A stretch of 64,000 bases of DNA, from assembly GCF_001280015.1 (NCBI RefSeq), contig NZ_LGDV01000002.1:106170-170169 (forward strand), read 5' to 3'. Origin of the DNA: Streptomyces sp. MMG1121. GTDB taxonomy: Bacteria > Actinomycetota > Actinomycetes > Streptomycetales > Streptomycetaceae. A program made the translations under genes and the position numbers. The notes beneath the pieces are model-generated. The model worked only from the letters and a program-made list of their open reading frames with translations. It was not told the origin of the DNA and searched no databases. Below are positions 38,420-46,322 of the stretch, in pieces; the first letter of the stretch is position 1, and each line of letters opens with the position of its first letter.

Positions 38420-39637
38420 TCACCGCGTCACGACCCGGCCGCTGACCTCTCCCAGGCCGACCCGGTGTCCGTCCGCACCGGGGGCCCACGCGGACAGTGT
38501 CACCACGTCCCCGTCCTCCAGGAAGGCCCGCTTGCCGTCGGGGAGTTCGAGGGGCTCGCGGCCGTTCCAGGTCAGCTCCAGGAGGGAGCCGCGCTGGCGG
38601 TCCTCGGGGCCGCTCACCGTGCCCGAGCCGTACAGGTCGCCGGTGCGCAGCGAGGCGCCGTTCACCGTCATGTGGGCGAGCTGCTGGGCGGCGGTCCAGT
38701 ACATGGTCGAGAACGGCGGCTCGGAGACCACCTGGCCGTTGATCGTGACGGAGATCCGCAGGTCGTAGCCGCCCGGCTCGATGCCCGGCGCAGAGTCGTC
38801 CAGATAGGACAGCAGGGGGTGCGTGCGTTCCGGCGCGGCCACGCGCGCGTGCTCCAGTGCTTCCAGCGGGGTGACCCATGCCGACACCGAGGTCGCGAAG
38901 GACTTGCCGAGGAAGGGGCCGAGGGGGACGTACTCCCAGGCCTGGATGTCCCGCGCGGACCAGTCGTTCAGGAGGCACAGGCCGAAGACGTGGTCGCGGA
39001 AGTCGGCCAGCGCGACCGGGCTGCCGAGCTCGGACGGGGTGCCCACGACGAAGCCGACCTCGGCCTCGATGTCCAGCCGGATCGACGGGCCGAACACGGG
39101 GGCCGGGTCGCCGGGGCCCTTGCGCTGCCCGGACGGTCGTACGACGTCCGTGCCCGAGACGACGACCGTGCCGGAGCGCCCGTGGTAGCCGATGGGCAGG
39201 TGCTTCCAGTTGGGCGTGAGGGAGTCCTCGGCGTCCGGGCGGAAGATCTGGCCGACGTTCCTGGCGTGGTTCTCCGAGGCGTAGAAGTCGACGTAGTCCG
39301 CGACCTCGAAGGGCAGGTGCAGGGTCACCTCGGACAGGGGGCGGTACAGCGGCTCGACGACCGTGCGGTGCACGGGGTCCGTGACCCAGGCGGTGATCGC
39401 GCGCCGTACCTCCGACCAGGCCGTGCGGCCGGCGGCCAGCAGCGGATTGAGGGTGGGGCGGGCGAGCAGGGTGTGGTGCGGCGAGCCGAGGGCCGTGGCG
39501 GCGGCACCCGCGTCGAGGACGTGGTCCCCGAGCCGGACGCCGACCCTCCGCTCCGTGCTGCCGGACGGCGAGAACACGCCATAGGGAAGGTTGTGCGGGC
39601 CGAAGGGGTCGCCCTCGGGGACGTCGAAGGGGGGCAT
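38420..39637 (-). CDS. fahA: Fumarylacetoacetase
   Basis: The last enzyme of tyrosine/homogentisate catabolism; it splits fumarylacetoacetate to fumarate and acetoacetate. 405 residues. The N-terminal SH3-like domain is followed by the beta-roll with the Ca2+/catalytic segment DYVDFYASENHARN, IGYHGRSGTV (active-site His-Gly-Arg), EAEVGFVVG (Glu ligands) and LLNDWSARDIQAWEYVPLGPFLGKSF, the strongest signature of the family. ATG 39637 was chosen because homology begins at MPPFDVPEGDPFGPHNLPYG and GAGTGAGG lies upstream. No other tyrosine-degradation gene is nearby. Confidence 0.94.
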   Translation of the reverse strand: MPPFDVPEGDPFGPHNLPYGVFSPSGSTERRVGVRLGDHVLDAGAAATALGSPHHTLLARPTLNPLLAAGRTAWSEVRRAITAWVTDPVHRTVVEPLYRPLSEVTLHLPFEVADYVDFYASENHARNVGQIFRPDAEDSLTPNWKHLPIGYHGRSGTVVVSGTDVVRPSGQRKGPGDPAPVFGPSIRLDIEAEVGFVVGTPSELGSPVALADFRDHVFGLCLLNDWSARDIQAWEYVPLGPFLGKSFATSVSAWVTPLEALEHARVAAPERTHPLLSYLDDSAPGIEPGGYDLRISVTINGQVVSEPPFSTMYWTAAQQLAHMTVNGASLRTGDLYGSGTVSGPEDRQRGSLLELTWNGREPLELPDGKRAFLEDGDVVTLSAWAPGADGHRVGLGEVSGRVVTR

Positions 39638-39745
39638 GGGGTGCTGCCTCACTCTCATCCGGGCCATGCATGGCGATGCGTTCCATGTGGTCGCGCCACA
39701 CGTTACGGCCGTGACGCGTGTCTTGGGCAGTGCCTCAGGGGCCAA

Positions 39746-39814
39746 CCGTGCGGTGTCACCAGAGTCACCCGCGCGGTGTCCAAAGGGTTGCCCGCGCGAT
39801 GCCTAAAGGGTTCG
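39746..39814. repeat. Three degenerate 23-bp direct repeats upstream of fahA and the ATP-grasp gene
   Basis: Copies begin at 39746, 39768 and 39791. The last two share CCCGCGCG(G/A)TG and AAAGGGTT. They lie between the divergent fahA and ATP-grasp genes, about 110 bp from the fahA ATG, and could bind a regulator in phase. Confidence 0.5.
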
Positions 39815-39831
39815 CAATGTCCGAATAAGCC

Positions 39832-39861
39832 TTGTCGGATTGGGCAATTCCGGCTTAGCGT
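39832..39861 (+). promoter_or_regulatory. Probable vegetative promoter for the ATP-grasp operon
   Basis: TTGTCG (39832-39837) and TAGCGT (39856-39861) are separated by 18 bp, close to the streptomycete housekeeping pattern TTGACN-N18-TAGRRT. It lies about 58 bp before the start codon of the ATP-grasp gene. Confidence 0.55.
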
Positions 39862-39918
39862 CCTTTGGGGACACGGACGGGGTAAATCCGTTCCGTTGGG
39901 GGACACGTGGGGGGACCC

Positions 39919-41184
39919 GTGGCCGGAGACGCCGTCAGTGTGCCGTTCGAAGCGGACCGTGACGTGCCGGGACTCATCGTCAAGTTCGGCGACTATCCGC
40001 TGCACCACGGCGGTGTCGGCGCGATCCGCAGTCTGGGCCGCCTCGGCGTGCCCATGTATGCCATCACCGAGGATCCGTACACGCCCGCGGCCTCCTCGCG
40101 TTATCTGAAGAAGGCGTTCGTGTGGCCGACGACCGGCGCGGAGGACCCGGGCCACCTGGTCGAGGGCCTGCTGCGCATCGGCCGCCGGATCGGTCGCCCG
40201 ACCGTCCTGATCCCGACCGACGAAGAGGCCGCCGTACTGATCGCCGAGCACCAGGACGATCTGGCCGGATCTTTTCTCTTCCCGCGGGTCGAGCCGGAGC
40301 TGCCGCGCCGGCTCGCCAGCAAGCAGGGCCTGCACGAACTGTGCGTCGAGCACGGCGTCGCGAGCCCGTCGGCCGTGTTCCCGGAGTCGTACGACGACAT
40401 CGTCGCCTTCGCCGGCACGGCCCGCTTCCCGGTGGTGGCCAAGAACCGCGAGGCGTTCGTACGGCGTCGGCGGCCCGCCGTGAACGGCACCACGCGGATC
40501 GCCACCCGCGCGGGTCTGCTCACCCTGGCCCGCGACTGGGGCGAGGAACCGGGCGTGATCCTCCAGGAGTACCTGCCCCGGGAGGAGGCCGAGGACTGGA
40601 TCGTGCACGCCTGCTTCGGCCCGGACTCCACCCCGCTCGCGCTGTTCACCGGTGTCAAGGTCCGCTCGTGGCCGCCGCACGCCGGCATGACGGCGAACGC
40701 GTACGTCGTCGACAACCCGGAACTCGCCGACCTCGCCGCGCGTTTCATCAAACAGATCGGCTTCACCGGCATCATCGACCTCGACCTGCGCTTCGACCGG
40801 CGCGACGGACAGTACAAGCTCCTGGACTTCAACCCGCGCGTGGGCGCCCAGTTCCGGCTCTTCGAGAACGAGTCGGGGGTGGACGTCGTCCGCGCCATGC
40901 ACCTGGATCTCACCGGCCGCGCCGTACCGGAGGGGGAACAGCGCGCCGGACACCGCTACGTCGTGGAGAACATCGACCTGCCCGCCCTCCTCGCCTACCG
41001 CCGCAGCGGCTATACGACGCCGCACGCGCCCGCGAAGGCGAGCGGGACGGAGCTGGCCTGGCTCGCGGGTGACGACCCGCTGCCGTTCCTCACGATGCTC
41101 GCCCGCTTCGTGCGCCCGGGCGCGAAGCACCTCTATCAGCTGTGGCGCACCAACCGCCGCGGCAGCAGCACCTCCACGAAGTAG
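39919..41184 (+). CDS. ATP-grasp domain carboxylate ligase
   Basis: 421 residues. The N-terminal third is a Rossmann-like pre-ATP-grasp domain (LIVKFGDYPLHHGGVGAIRSLGRLGVPMYAI). SKQGLHELCVEHGVASPSAVF starts the ATP-grasp fold, VVAKNREAFV supplies the ATP lysine, LQEYLPREEAEDWIVHACF the adenine hinge, and IIDLDLRFDRRDGQYKLLDFNPRVGAQF the Mg2+ Asp/Asn residues. Family members join a carboxylate to an amine or thiol via acyl phosphate; the substrates are unknown. GTG at 39919 (GGGGGGA upstream) or GTG 39907 could be the start. A 67-bp spacer with a tandem repeat leads to a flavoprotein gene in the same direction, so they are probably one operon. Confidence 0.85.
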   Translation: MAGDAVSVPFEADRDVPGLIVKFGDYPLHHGGVGAIRSLGRLGVPMYAITEDPYTPAASSRYLKKAFVWPTTGAEDPGHLVEGLLRIGRRIGRPTVLIPTDEEAAVLIAEHQDDLAGSFLFPRVEPELPRRLASKQGLHELCVEHGVASPSAVFPESYDDIVAFAGTARFPVVAKNREAFVRRRRPAVNGTTRIATRAGLLTLARDWGEEPGVILQEYLPREEAEDWIVHACFGPDSTPLALFTGVKVRSWPPHAGMTANAYVVDNPELADLAARFIKQIGFTGIIDLDLRFDRRDGQYKLLDFNPRVGAQFRLFENESGVDVVRAMHLDLTGRAVPEGEQRAGHRYVVENIDLPALLAYRRSGYTTPHAPAKASGTELAWLAGDDPLPFLTMLARFVRPGAKHLYQLWRTNRRGSSTSTK

Positions 41185-41212
41185 GCAAGGCACCACACGA
41201 AGTAGGCAAGGC
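41175..41212 (+). repeat. 17-bp direct repeat duplicating the end of the ATP-grasp gene
   Basis: CACGAAGTAGGCAAGGC occurs at 41175-41191 and again at 41196-41212 (period 21). The first copy includes the TAG stop of the ATP-grasp gene, so the codons for the C terminus and stop are duplicated into the intergenic spacer. Confidence 0.8.
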
Positions 41213-41250
41213 CACCACGCGTGGCACACCGTGTCCTGGGGAGGGACTTC

Positions 41251-42453
41251 GTGACTCGACCGGTTGCAGTCATCGGGGCCGGGCCGTTCGGCCTGTCCAC
41301 CGCCGCCCATCTCCGCGCGCGCGGCATCCCCGTCCGCGTCTTCGGCGACCCCATGGTCAGCTGGCGCGCCCACATGCCCGAGGGCATGCTCCTGAAGTCG
41401 ACGCCCGCCGCCTCGAACCTCGACTGCCCGCAGCCCGGCCACACCCTCGCCGACTACTGCGACGCGGCCGGTATCCGTCGCCTGGTGACCGACGAGGACA
41501 TCATCCCGGTGGAGACCTTCATCGCGTACGGCGAGTGGTTCCAGCAGAAGCTGCTGCCCGGCCTGGAGCGGGTGCGGGTCGTGTCCGTCGACCGCGCCAA
41601 GAGCGGGGGGTTCGAACTCAAGCTGGACTCGGGGGAGTTGTTCACCGCGCGCGCGGTCGTGGTCGCCACCGGCCTGTCCGGTCTCGCCCATCTTCCGGCG
41701 GAGCTGGCGGGAGCGGTGGCCGACGGACCCGCTGCGACCGGACCGGTCTCGCACAGCTCCCAGCATCACGATCTCGGCCGGTTCGTCGGCAAGGAGCTGA
41801 TCGTCGTCGGCGCCGGCCAGTCCGCGCTGGAGACGGCGGCACTCGCCGGTGAAGCGGGCGCACGCGTGCGCGTGGTCGCGCGCGGCAGCGGCCGGGTCGC
41901 CTTCGGCGCCGCGCCGTGGGAGCAGCCGAAGCTACGCCCCGGGTCCCCCTTCGGCCGCGCCTGGTCGCTGTGGGCGCTCAGCTACTACCCGCACCCCTAC
42001 CGCTACCTGCCCGAAGCCACCCGTCACTACCTGGTCCGCCGGGTCCTCGGCCCACTCGGCGCCTGGTGGCTGCGTGAGCGCTTCCAGAGTGCCGTGCGGG
42101 TGCGGGAGGTCGAGCGGGTCGTCACCACCGAGGCACCGGACGGCACCCCCGTCCTCACCGTCCGCACGCTCGACGGCCGCACCGAGCGGCTCACCGCCGA
42201 CCACGTCATCGCGGCCACCGGCTACCGCGTCGCCCTCGCGGCGATGGACTTCCTCGGCCACGAACTGCGCACCCGGCTCGCGGTGAGCCGGGGTACGCCG
42301 AGGCTCGGCCCGGGTTACGTCTCCTCCGTCCCCGGCCTGTACTTCACCGGCCTTCCGGCGGCGTCGTCGTACGGCCCGGTGATGCGCTTCGTCTGCGGCA
42401 CGGAGTTCGCCTCTCCGCGCCTGGCGCACCACTTGGCGGCGGCCCACGGCTGA
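41251..42453 (+). CDS. FAD-dependent NAD(P)-binding oxidoreductase (flavin monooxygenase-like)
   Basis: 400 residues. It starts TRPVAVIGAGPFGLSTAAHLRARG, an FAD-binding GxGxxG fold. A second nucleotide motif, ELIVVGAGQSALETAALAGEAGARV, is the NADPH site. VIAATGYR is the D/ATGY motif of flavin monooxygenases and ornithine/lysine hydroxylases. The C terminus ends with GLYFTGLPAASSYGP, the last FAD contact. The GTG at 41251 has GGGGAGGG 6-13 nt upstream, better than the in-frame GTG at 41221. With the preceding ATP-grasp ligase it forms a two-gene unit that could hydroxylate and condense a small molecule, but this is inference. Confidence 0.87.
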   Translation: MTRPVAVIGAGPFGLSTAAHLRARGIPVRVFGDPMVSWRAHMPEGMLLKSTPAASNLDCPQPGHTLADYCDAAGIRRLVTDEDIIPVETFIAYGEWFQQKLLPGLERVRVVSVDRAKSGGFELKLDSGELFTARAVVVATGLSGLAHLPAELAGAVADGPAATGPVSHSSQHHDLGRFVGKELIVVGAGQSALETAALAGEAGARVRVVARGSGRVAFGAAPWEQPKLRPGSPFGRAWSLWALSYYPHPYRYLPEATRHYLVRRVLGPLGAWWLRERFQSAVRVREVERVVTTEAPDGTPVLTVRTLDGRTERLTADHVIAATGYRVALAAMDFLGHELRTRLAVSRGTPRLGPGYVSSVPGLYFTGLPAASSYGPVMRFVCGTEFASPRLAHHLAAAHG

Positions 42454-42633
42454 CCTCCGCGCGCACCGGGCCGACGGGCGCAACGCGCGCGTACGGTCAC
42501 ACGGTGGTCCTGCGTGAGACCAACGCGTGCCCGCCATCAGCCAGCCGGAGGGCACCACTTGGGGATGATGAGCACGTAAGTACGCAGGACGACAAGATGA
42601 GTCGGCGGGGCGCCGTATCCGTATTCTCTGATC

Positions 42634-43446
42634 ATGGCAGCCTCCCCCGCATATGCACTGATCGCCACTGACCTGGACGGAACGCTGCTGCGCGGCGACG
42701 ACACGGTCTCCGACCGGTCGCTCGCCGCGCTCGCGCGGGTGGCGCGGGCCGGTGCCCGGCACCTGGTGGTGACGGGCCGCCCGGCCCCGCGGGTACGGCC
42801 GCTGCTCGCGTACCTCGGCTGCACGGGGCTCGCGGTGTGCGGACAGGGCGCGCAGGTCTACGACGCCGCAGCGGGCCGTTTGCTGTGGTCGGTCCGGCTG
42901 GACCGGGAGCTGGCCGAGACCGCGCTCGGCAAGATCGAGGCCGAGGTGGGGCAGGTCTACGCGGCCGTGGACCAGGACGGCGTCGACGGGCTCACGCTCA
43001 TCGAGCCCGGGTACCGGATGCCGCACCCGACCCTGCCCGCGGTGCGGGTCGGCCGGCGCGACGACCTGTGGTGCGCACCCATCAGCAAGGTGCTGCTGCG
43101 CCACGCCACCCTGTCCGACGACGAGTTGGCGGCCGTCGCGCGCGCGGTGGTGGGCTCGCTGGCGACGGTCACCATGTCGGGGCCGGGGACCGTGGAGCTT
43201 CAGCCGTGCGGGGTGACCAAGGCGACCGGGCTGGCGCTGGCCGCCGAGCGGCTGGGGATCGCGGCCGGACGGGCCCTGGCGTTCGGGGACATGCCCAACG
43301 ACGTCCCGATGCTCGACTGGGCCGGGCGCGGAGTGGCCATGGCCAACGCGCACCCCGAACTCAAGGCGGTGGCCGACGAGATCACCTTGTCGAACGAGGA
43401 CGACGGCATCGCCGTCGTCCTCGAACGACTCTTTCCGACCGACTGA
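42634..43446 (+). CDS. HAD-superfamily hydrolase, Cof type
   Basis: 270-residue cytoplasmic phosphatase of the Cof/YidA subgroup. Motif I is DLDGTLL (nucleophile Asp), motif II VVTGRP, motif III the Lys in GVTKATGLALAAERLG, and motif IV FGDMPNDVPML. A C2b cap domain lies between motifs II and III. Members dephosphorylate sugar phosphates and nucleotides with loose specificity. The ATG at 42634 is close to the upstream promoter region, with only a weak leader. It ends 45 bp from the convergent SLT gene, with a shared hairpin. Confidence 0.9.
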   Translation: MAASPAYALIATDLDGTLLRGDDTVSDRSLAALARVARAGARHLVVTGRPAPRVRPLLAYLGCTGLAVCGQGAQVYDAAAGRLLWSVRLDRELAETALGKIEAEVGQVYAAVDQDGVDGLTLIEPGYRMPHPTLPAVRVGRRDDLWCAPISKVLLRHATLSDDELAAVARAVVGSLATVTMSGPGTVELQPCGVTKATGLALAAERLGIAAGRALAFGDMPNDVPMLDWAGRGVAMANAHPELKAVADEITLSNEDDGIAVVLERLFPTD

Positions 43447-43471
43447 CCGGCACATCAGTACGTGCCGGTCA
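43444..43471. terminator. Bidirectional terminator between HAD and SLT genes
   Basis: TGACCGGCAC (43444-43453) pairs perfectly with GTGCCGGTCA (43462-43471) around an 8-nt loop, between the two convergent stops at 43446 and 43491. The first arm contains the HAD stop codon. Confidence 0.8.
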
Positions 43472-43490
43472 CGGCGCCGGTCAGGGGCTG

Positions 43491-43976
43491 TCAGTAGGCG
43501 CTGGAGACGTTGTCGATCGAGCCGTAGCGCGCGGCGGCGTAGTTGCAGGCGGCGGTGATGTTCGCGACCGGGTCGTACGGGTCGAACGAGGTGCCGGCCA
43601 CGTGGTAGGCCTTGAAGGTCGGGTCGATGACCTGGAGCAGGCCCTTGGACGGGATGCCGGCGGCGGCGTTGGAGTCCCAGTTGTTGATGGCCAGCGGGTT
43701 GCCGGAGGACTCGCGGATGACGTTGCGGTAGATGCCGTTGTAGGTGCCCGGGATGCCCTTCTGGGACATGATCGCGAGCGACTCGCGGATCCAGCCGTCG
43801 AGGTTGTTCGGGTAGCCGGCGGTGGTGACGGAGGCCGTGGTCGTGCTGGTGGCGGCGGAGGCGCTGGTGGCGCCGATGATCGGCAGCGCGAGGACGGCGG
43901 CACCGGTGCCGGCGACGACGAGGGTGCGCACGAGGCGGCTGGTCGGGGTGCGACGGTGCTGAGCGGCAGCAGACAT
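43491..43976 (-). CDS. Secreted SLT-type lytic transglycosylase
   Basis: 161 residues. Signal peptide: RTPTSRLVRTLVVAGTGAAVLALPIIGATSASA, cleaved near Ala41. The mature domain is a small lysozyme-like SLT fold with the catalytic Glu in VIRESSGNP, then GLLQVIDPTF (the G-L-x-Q motif) and ITAACNYAAARYGS. It cleaves the glycan backbone of peptidoglycan, as resuscitation- or germination-linked hydrolases of Streptomyces do. The start ATG has GGAGAGGA 8-15 nt upstream. The long upstream leader is a c-di-AMP riboswitch (43986-44190), so expression should respond to that second messenger. Confidence 0.9.
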   Translation of the reverse strand: MSAAAQHRRTPTSRLVRTLVVAGTGAAVLALPIIGATSASAATSTTTASVTTAGYPNNLDGWIRESLAIMSQKGIPGTYNGIYRNVIRESSGNPLAINNWDSNAAAGIPSKGLLQVIDPTFKAYHVAGTSFDPYDPVANITAACNYAAARYGSIDNVSSAY

Positions 43977-43985
43977 GGGGAAGTT

Positions 43986-44190
43986 CCTCTCCGTCGCCTG
44001 CGAGGTGAGCTGTCGGGTTCGGGCGGGGAGGTGCCCGGCCGTGCCTTCGAGAAGGCACGGCTTCACCCCTAGCCGTTCCGGTGCGACGTGTGCCGACCGG
44101 TCCGGCGACTTACCTGGGTCCCCCGCTCCTGCCGTACGAAATTGAGTTCGCGGATGGTTATGCGGGCGGTGGCAGGATTCGGCGTCCGCC
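43986..44190 (-). promoter_or_regulatory. ydaO/yuaA-type c-di-AMP riboswitch
   Basis: On the minus strand, in order: CGCCGAATCCTGCC (near 44184), the pairing partner GGCAGGAGCGGGGGACCCA (44110-44130), GGGGTGAAGCCGTGCC (44054-44069) with its hairpin partner GGCACGGCCGGGC, then CCGAACCCGACAGCTCACC and TCGCAGGC. These blocks and their order match the conserved ydaO core found before rpfA and other cell-wall hydrolase genes in actinobacteria. The element ends 10 bp before the SLT start codon, so it could control either termination or translation. High c-di-AMP switches such genes off. Confidence 0.9.
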
Positions 44191-44981
44191 CGACTGGCCG
44201 GGAACGTATGCGAGAGCACATGTCGGGAACAAGTACCTGATTCACACAACGCACTATTTGACCTTGGTCTGTGCCGTATGGGGTACTTGATCCTTTGCGG
44301 TCGCCAACCCTCAACTCGCTGTCGGGGCAAGGGGGAAGGGTGGTTCGATGACCGGCACGCGTGCGTGGCGGCCCGTGACCCAACTCACGAAATGACAAAT
44401 CGTGGCAAATTAGACATAGGGGATTCGGGGGATTCATGCCCAGGTGGGGGAGTGCGGAAGGGGGCGTCGGAGCGGGAGTGGTCGAGTGGTGGTCGGAGGG
44501 TGATCGGGGAGCGGTCGAGGGGTGGGGTGAGCGGGGTGAGTGAGGTGAGGGTGGACCGTGAGCTGGTCGGCGGGCGGCCTGGAGGCGACCCGGGAGGCGG
44601 TGCGGGAAGTGGTGCGGGGAGAGTGGTGTGGCGGGAGGGGTCCGAGGGGTGCGCCGAGGGGTGGATCGGGTGGCGGTGGAACCCGTGACGCGGTGCCCGT
44701 CGTTGTCGTGATGGCGACGCTCGCGCGAGAAGGGGGTGGAGGTGTTACTCCGCTCGCCCCTCGGTTCGCGACAAAGTGCAAGGGTTCCTGTTAAGTCGAT
44801 AAATGTCCGTTCTTACCGTCCGATCAAAAACATTCCGGTCATGATCCAATACCGCCCGGGCTGGACCGGTGGGCGCTATCGGTGATCGAAACTGGACCGG
44901 ATACGCTGACTTGAGTGATGGCAGCGACCTATCGACAAACCGTGTAAGCGCCAGCAGACACCAGCAGACAGGAGACCCCTC
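44191..44981. other. Intergenic region between riboswitch and polyprenyl synthase, with strongly G-skewed tract
   Basis: No gene is supported on either strand. 44430-44740 is extremely purine/G-rich on the plus strand with few C. It includes four close G-runs at 44519-44551 that could form a G-quadruplex. The left part must contain the promoter for the riboswitch transcript and the right part (44800-44980), which is AT-richer, the promoter of the polyprenyl synthase gene. Confidence 0.6.
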
Positions 44982-45992
44982 GTGACCGTCGTCGGGCCGT
45001 TCGGGCTGAGCGTGCGGGACCAGGCTCTCGAAGCCGATGTCCAGGCCGGATTGGCGGCTGTCGAGGAAGGCTTGCTCGAGGCCACCAAGAGCGAGGTCCC
45101 GTTCATCACGGAGGCCGCGCAGCACCTCGTGCGGGCCGGCGGGAAGCGGTTCCGGCCGCTGCTCGTGATGCTCGCGGCGCAGTTCGGCGACCCCTACGCA
45201 CCGGGCATCGTGCCGTCGGCCGTCGTCGTCGAGCTGACCCACCTCGCCACGCTGTACCACGACGACGTCATGGACGAGGCGGCCGTGCGGCGCGGTGTGG
45301 ACAGCGCCAACACCCGCTGGGGCAACTCCGTCGCGGTCCTTACCGGCGACTTCCTCTTCGCCCGCGCCTCGCAGATCCTCGCCGACCTCGGCCCCGAGGC
45401 GGTTCGGGTGCAGGCCCTCGCGTTCGAGCGGCTGGTCACGGGCCAGATCCTGGAGACCGCCGGTCCCACGGACGGCCGCGACCCGGTAGAGCACTACCTG
45501 GACGTGCTCGGCGGCAAGACGGGCTCGCTGGTGGCGGTGTCGTGCCGGTTCGGCGCGATGATGTCCGGCGCCGACGAGACGTTCGTCGACGTGCTCACCC
45601 AGTACGGCGAGCGGCTCGGGGTCGCCTTCCAGCTCGCCGACGACGTCCTGGACATCGCCTCCGACTCGCACGAGTCCGGCAAGACCCCGGGTACGGACCT
45701 GCGCGAGGGCATCCCGACCCTCCCCGTGCTCCGGCTGCGCGAGCGTGCGGCCCGGCTCGGGCTGCCCGAGGACCTCGCGCTGTGCGAGCTGCTCGACTCC
45801 GACCTCAGCGACGACGCCCGGCACACCGAGGCGCTGGCCGCGCTGCGCGCGCACCCCGCGCTGGAGCAGGCCCGCCGCGACACCGTGCGGTACGCGGAGG
45901 AGGCCCGGGCCGCGCTCTCGCCGCTGCGGGACTGCGACGCCAAGGCGGCGCTGGAGGAGCTGTGTGACGCGGTGGTGCACCGCGCGGGCTGA
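44982..45992 (+). CDS. Long-chain trans-polyprenyl diphosphate synthase
   Basis: 336 residues, all-helical prenyltransferase that condenses isopentenyl diphosphate units into the menaquinone side-chain precursor. The first Asp-rich motif is seen as LYHDDVMDEA (DDxxD), the second as QLADDVLDIASD. GGKRFRPLLVML and the KTGSLVAVSCRFGA segment are typical of heptaprenyl/nonaprenyl synthases (HepT/IspB group). The GTG start has CAGGAGAC 8 nt upstream. Chain length cannot be told exactly from sequence; MK-9 in Streptomyces suggests nonaprenyl. It is monocistronic, with a weak hairpin (CCGGACC/GGTCCGG, 46021-46039) after the stop. Confidence 0.92.
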   Translation: MTVVGPFGLSVRDQALEADVQAGLAAVEEGLLEATKSEVPFITEAAQHLVRAGGKRFRPLLVMLAAQFGDPYAPGIVPSAVVVELTHLATLYHDDVMDEAAVRRGVDSANTRWGNSVAVLTGDFLFARASQILADLGPEAVRVQALAFERLVTGQILETAGPTDGRDPVEHYLDVLGGKTGSLVAVSCRFGAMMSGADETFVDVLTQYGERLGVAFQLADDVLDIASDSHESGKTPGTDLREGIPTLPVLRLRERAARLGLPEDLALCELLDSDLSDDARHTEALAALRAHPALEQARRDTVRYAEEARAALSPLRDCDAKAALEELCDAVVHRAG

Positions 45993-46241
45993 CGTGTCCG
46001 CGATCTGCACGGTCGGGTGTCCGGACCTGGACGGTCCGGTGCCCGGTCACGCACGCTCCCCGGGGACGCCATGCCCGGCCACAGCCCCTGCGGACGCCAT
46101 GCCCGCACGCACCGGCCCCTAGGGGTTGCCGCAGCCGTCACCCGTGGGTGTCATACCCCAGTCGTACACGGAGTTGGCTCCGTGGTCTGACGCTTCTTCA
46201 TGGCCGATTTGGTGAGATGGAGAACACGGACATCACCACTC

Positions 46242-46259
46242 CTCACCGATTCGGGTGAG
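46242..46259. promoter_or_regulatory. Inverted repeat upstream of LolA-like gene
   Basis: CTCACC-GATTCG-GGTGAG, perfect 6-bp arms, 64-81 bp before the ATG of the LolA-like gene. It may be an operator for the following three-gene group. Confidence 0.35.
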
Positions 46260-46322
46260 AATGGCGGCTCAGGGTGGACCAGCGTGAGGACAGCCGCCGC
46301 CGACGACGGAGGTAAGGCACAC

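Noticed and set aside
44278-44688. Protein-coding gene in the G-rich tract
   Set aside because: The frame encodes Gly/Arg/Glu-rich low complexity with no family resemblance, and the opposite strand is equally featureless.
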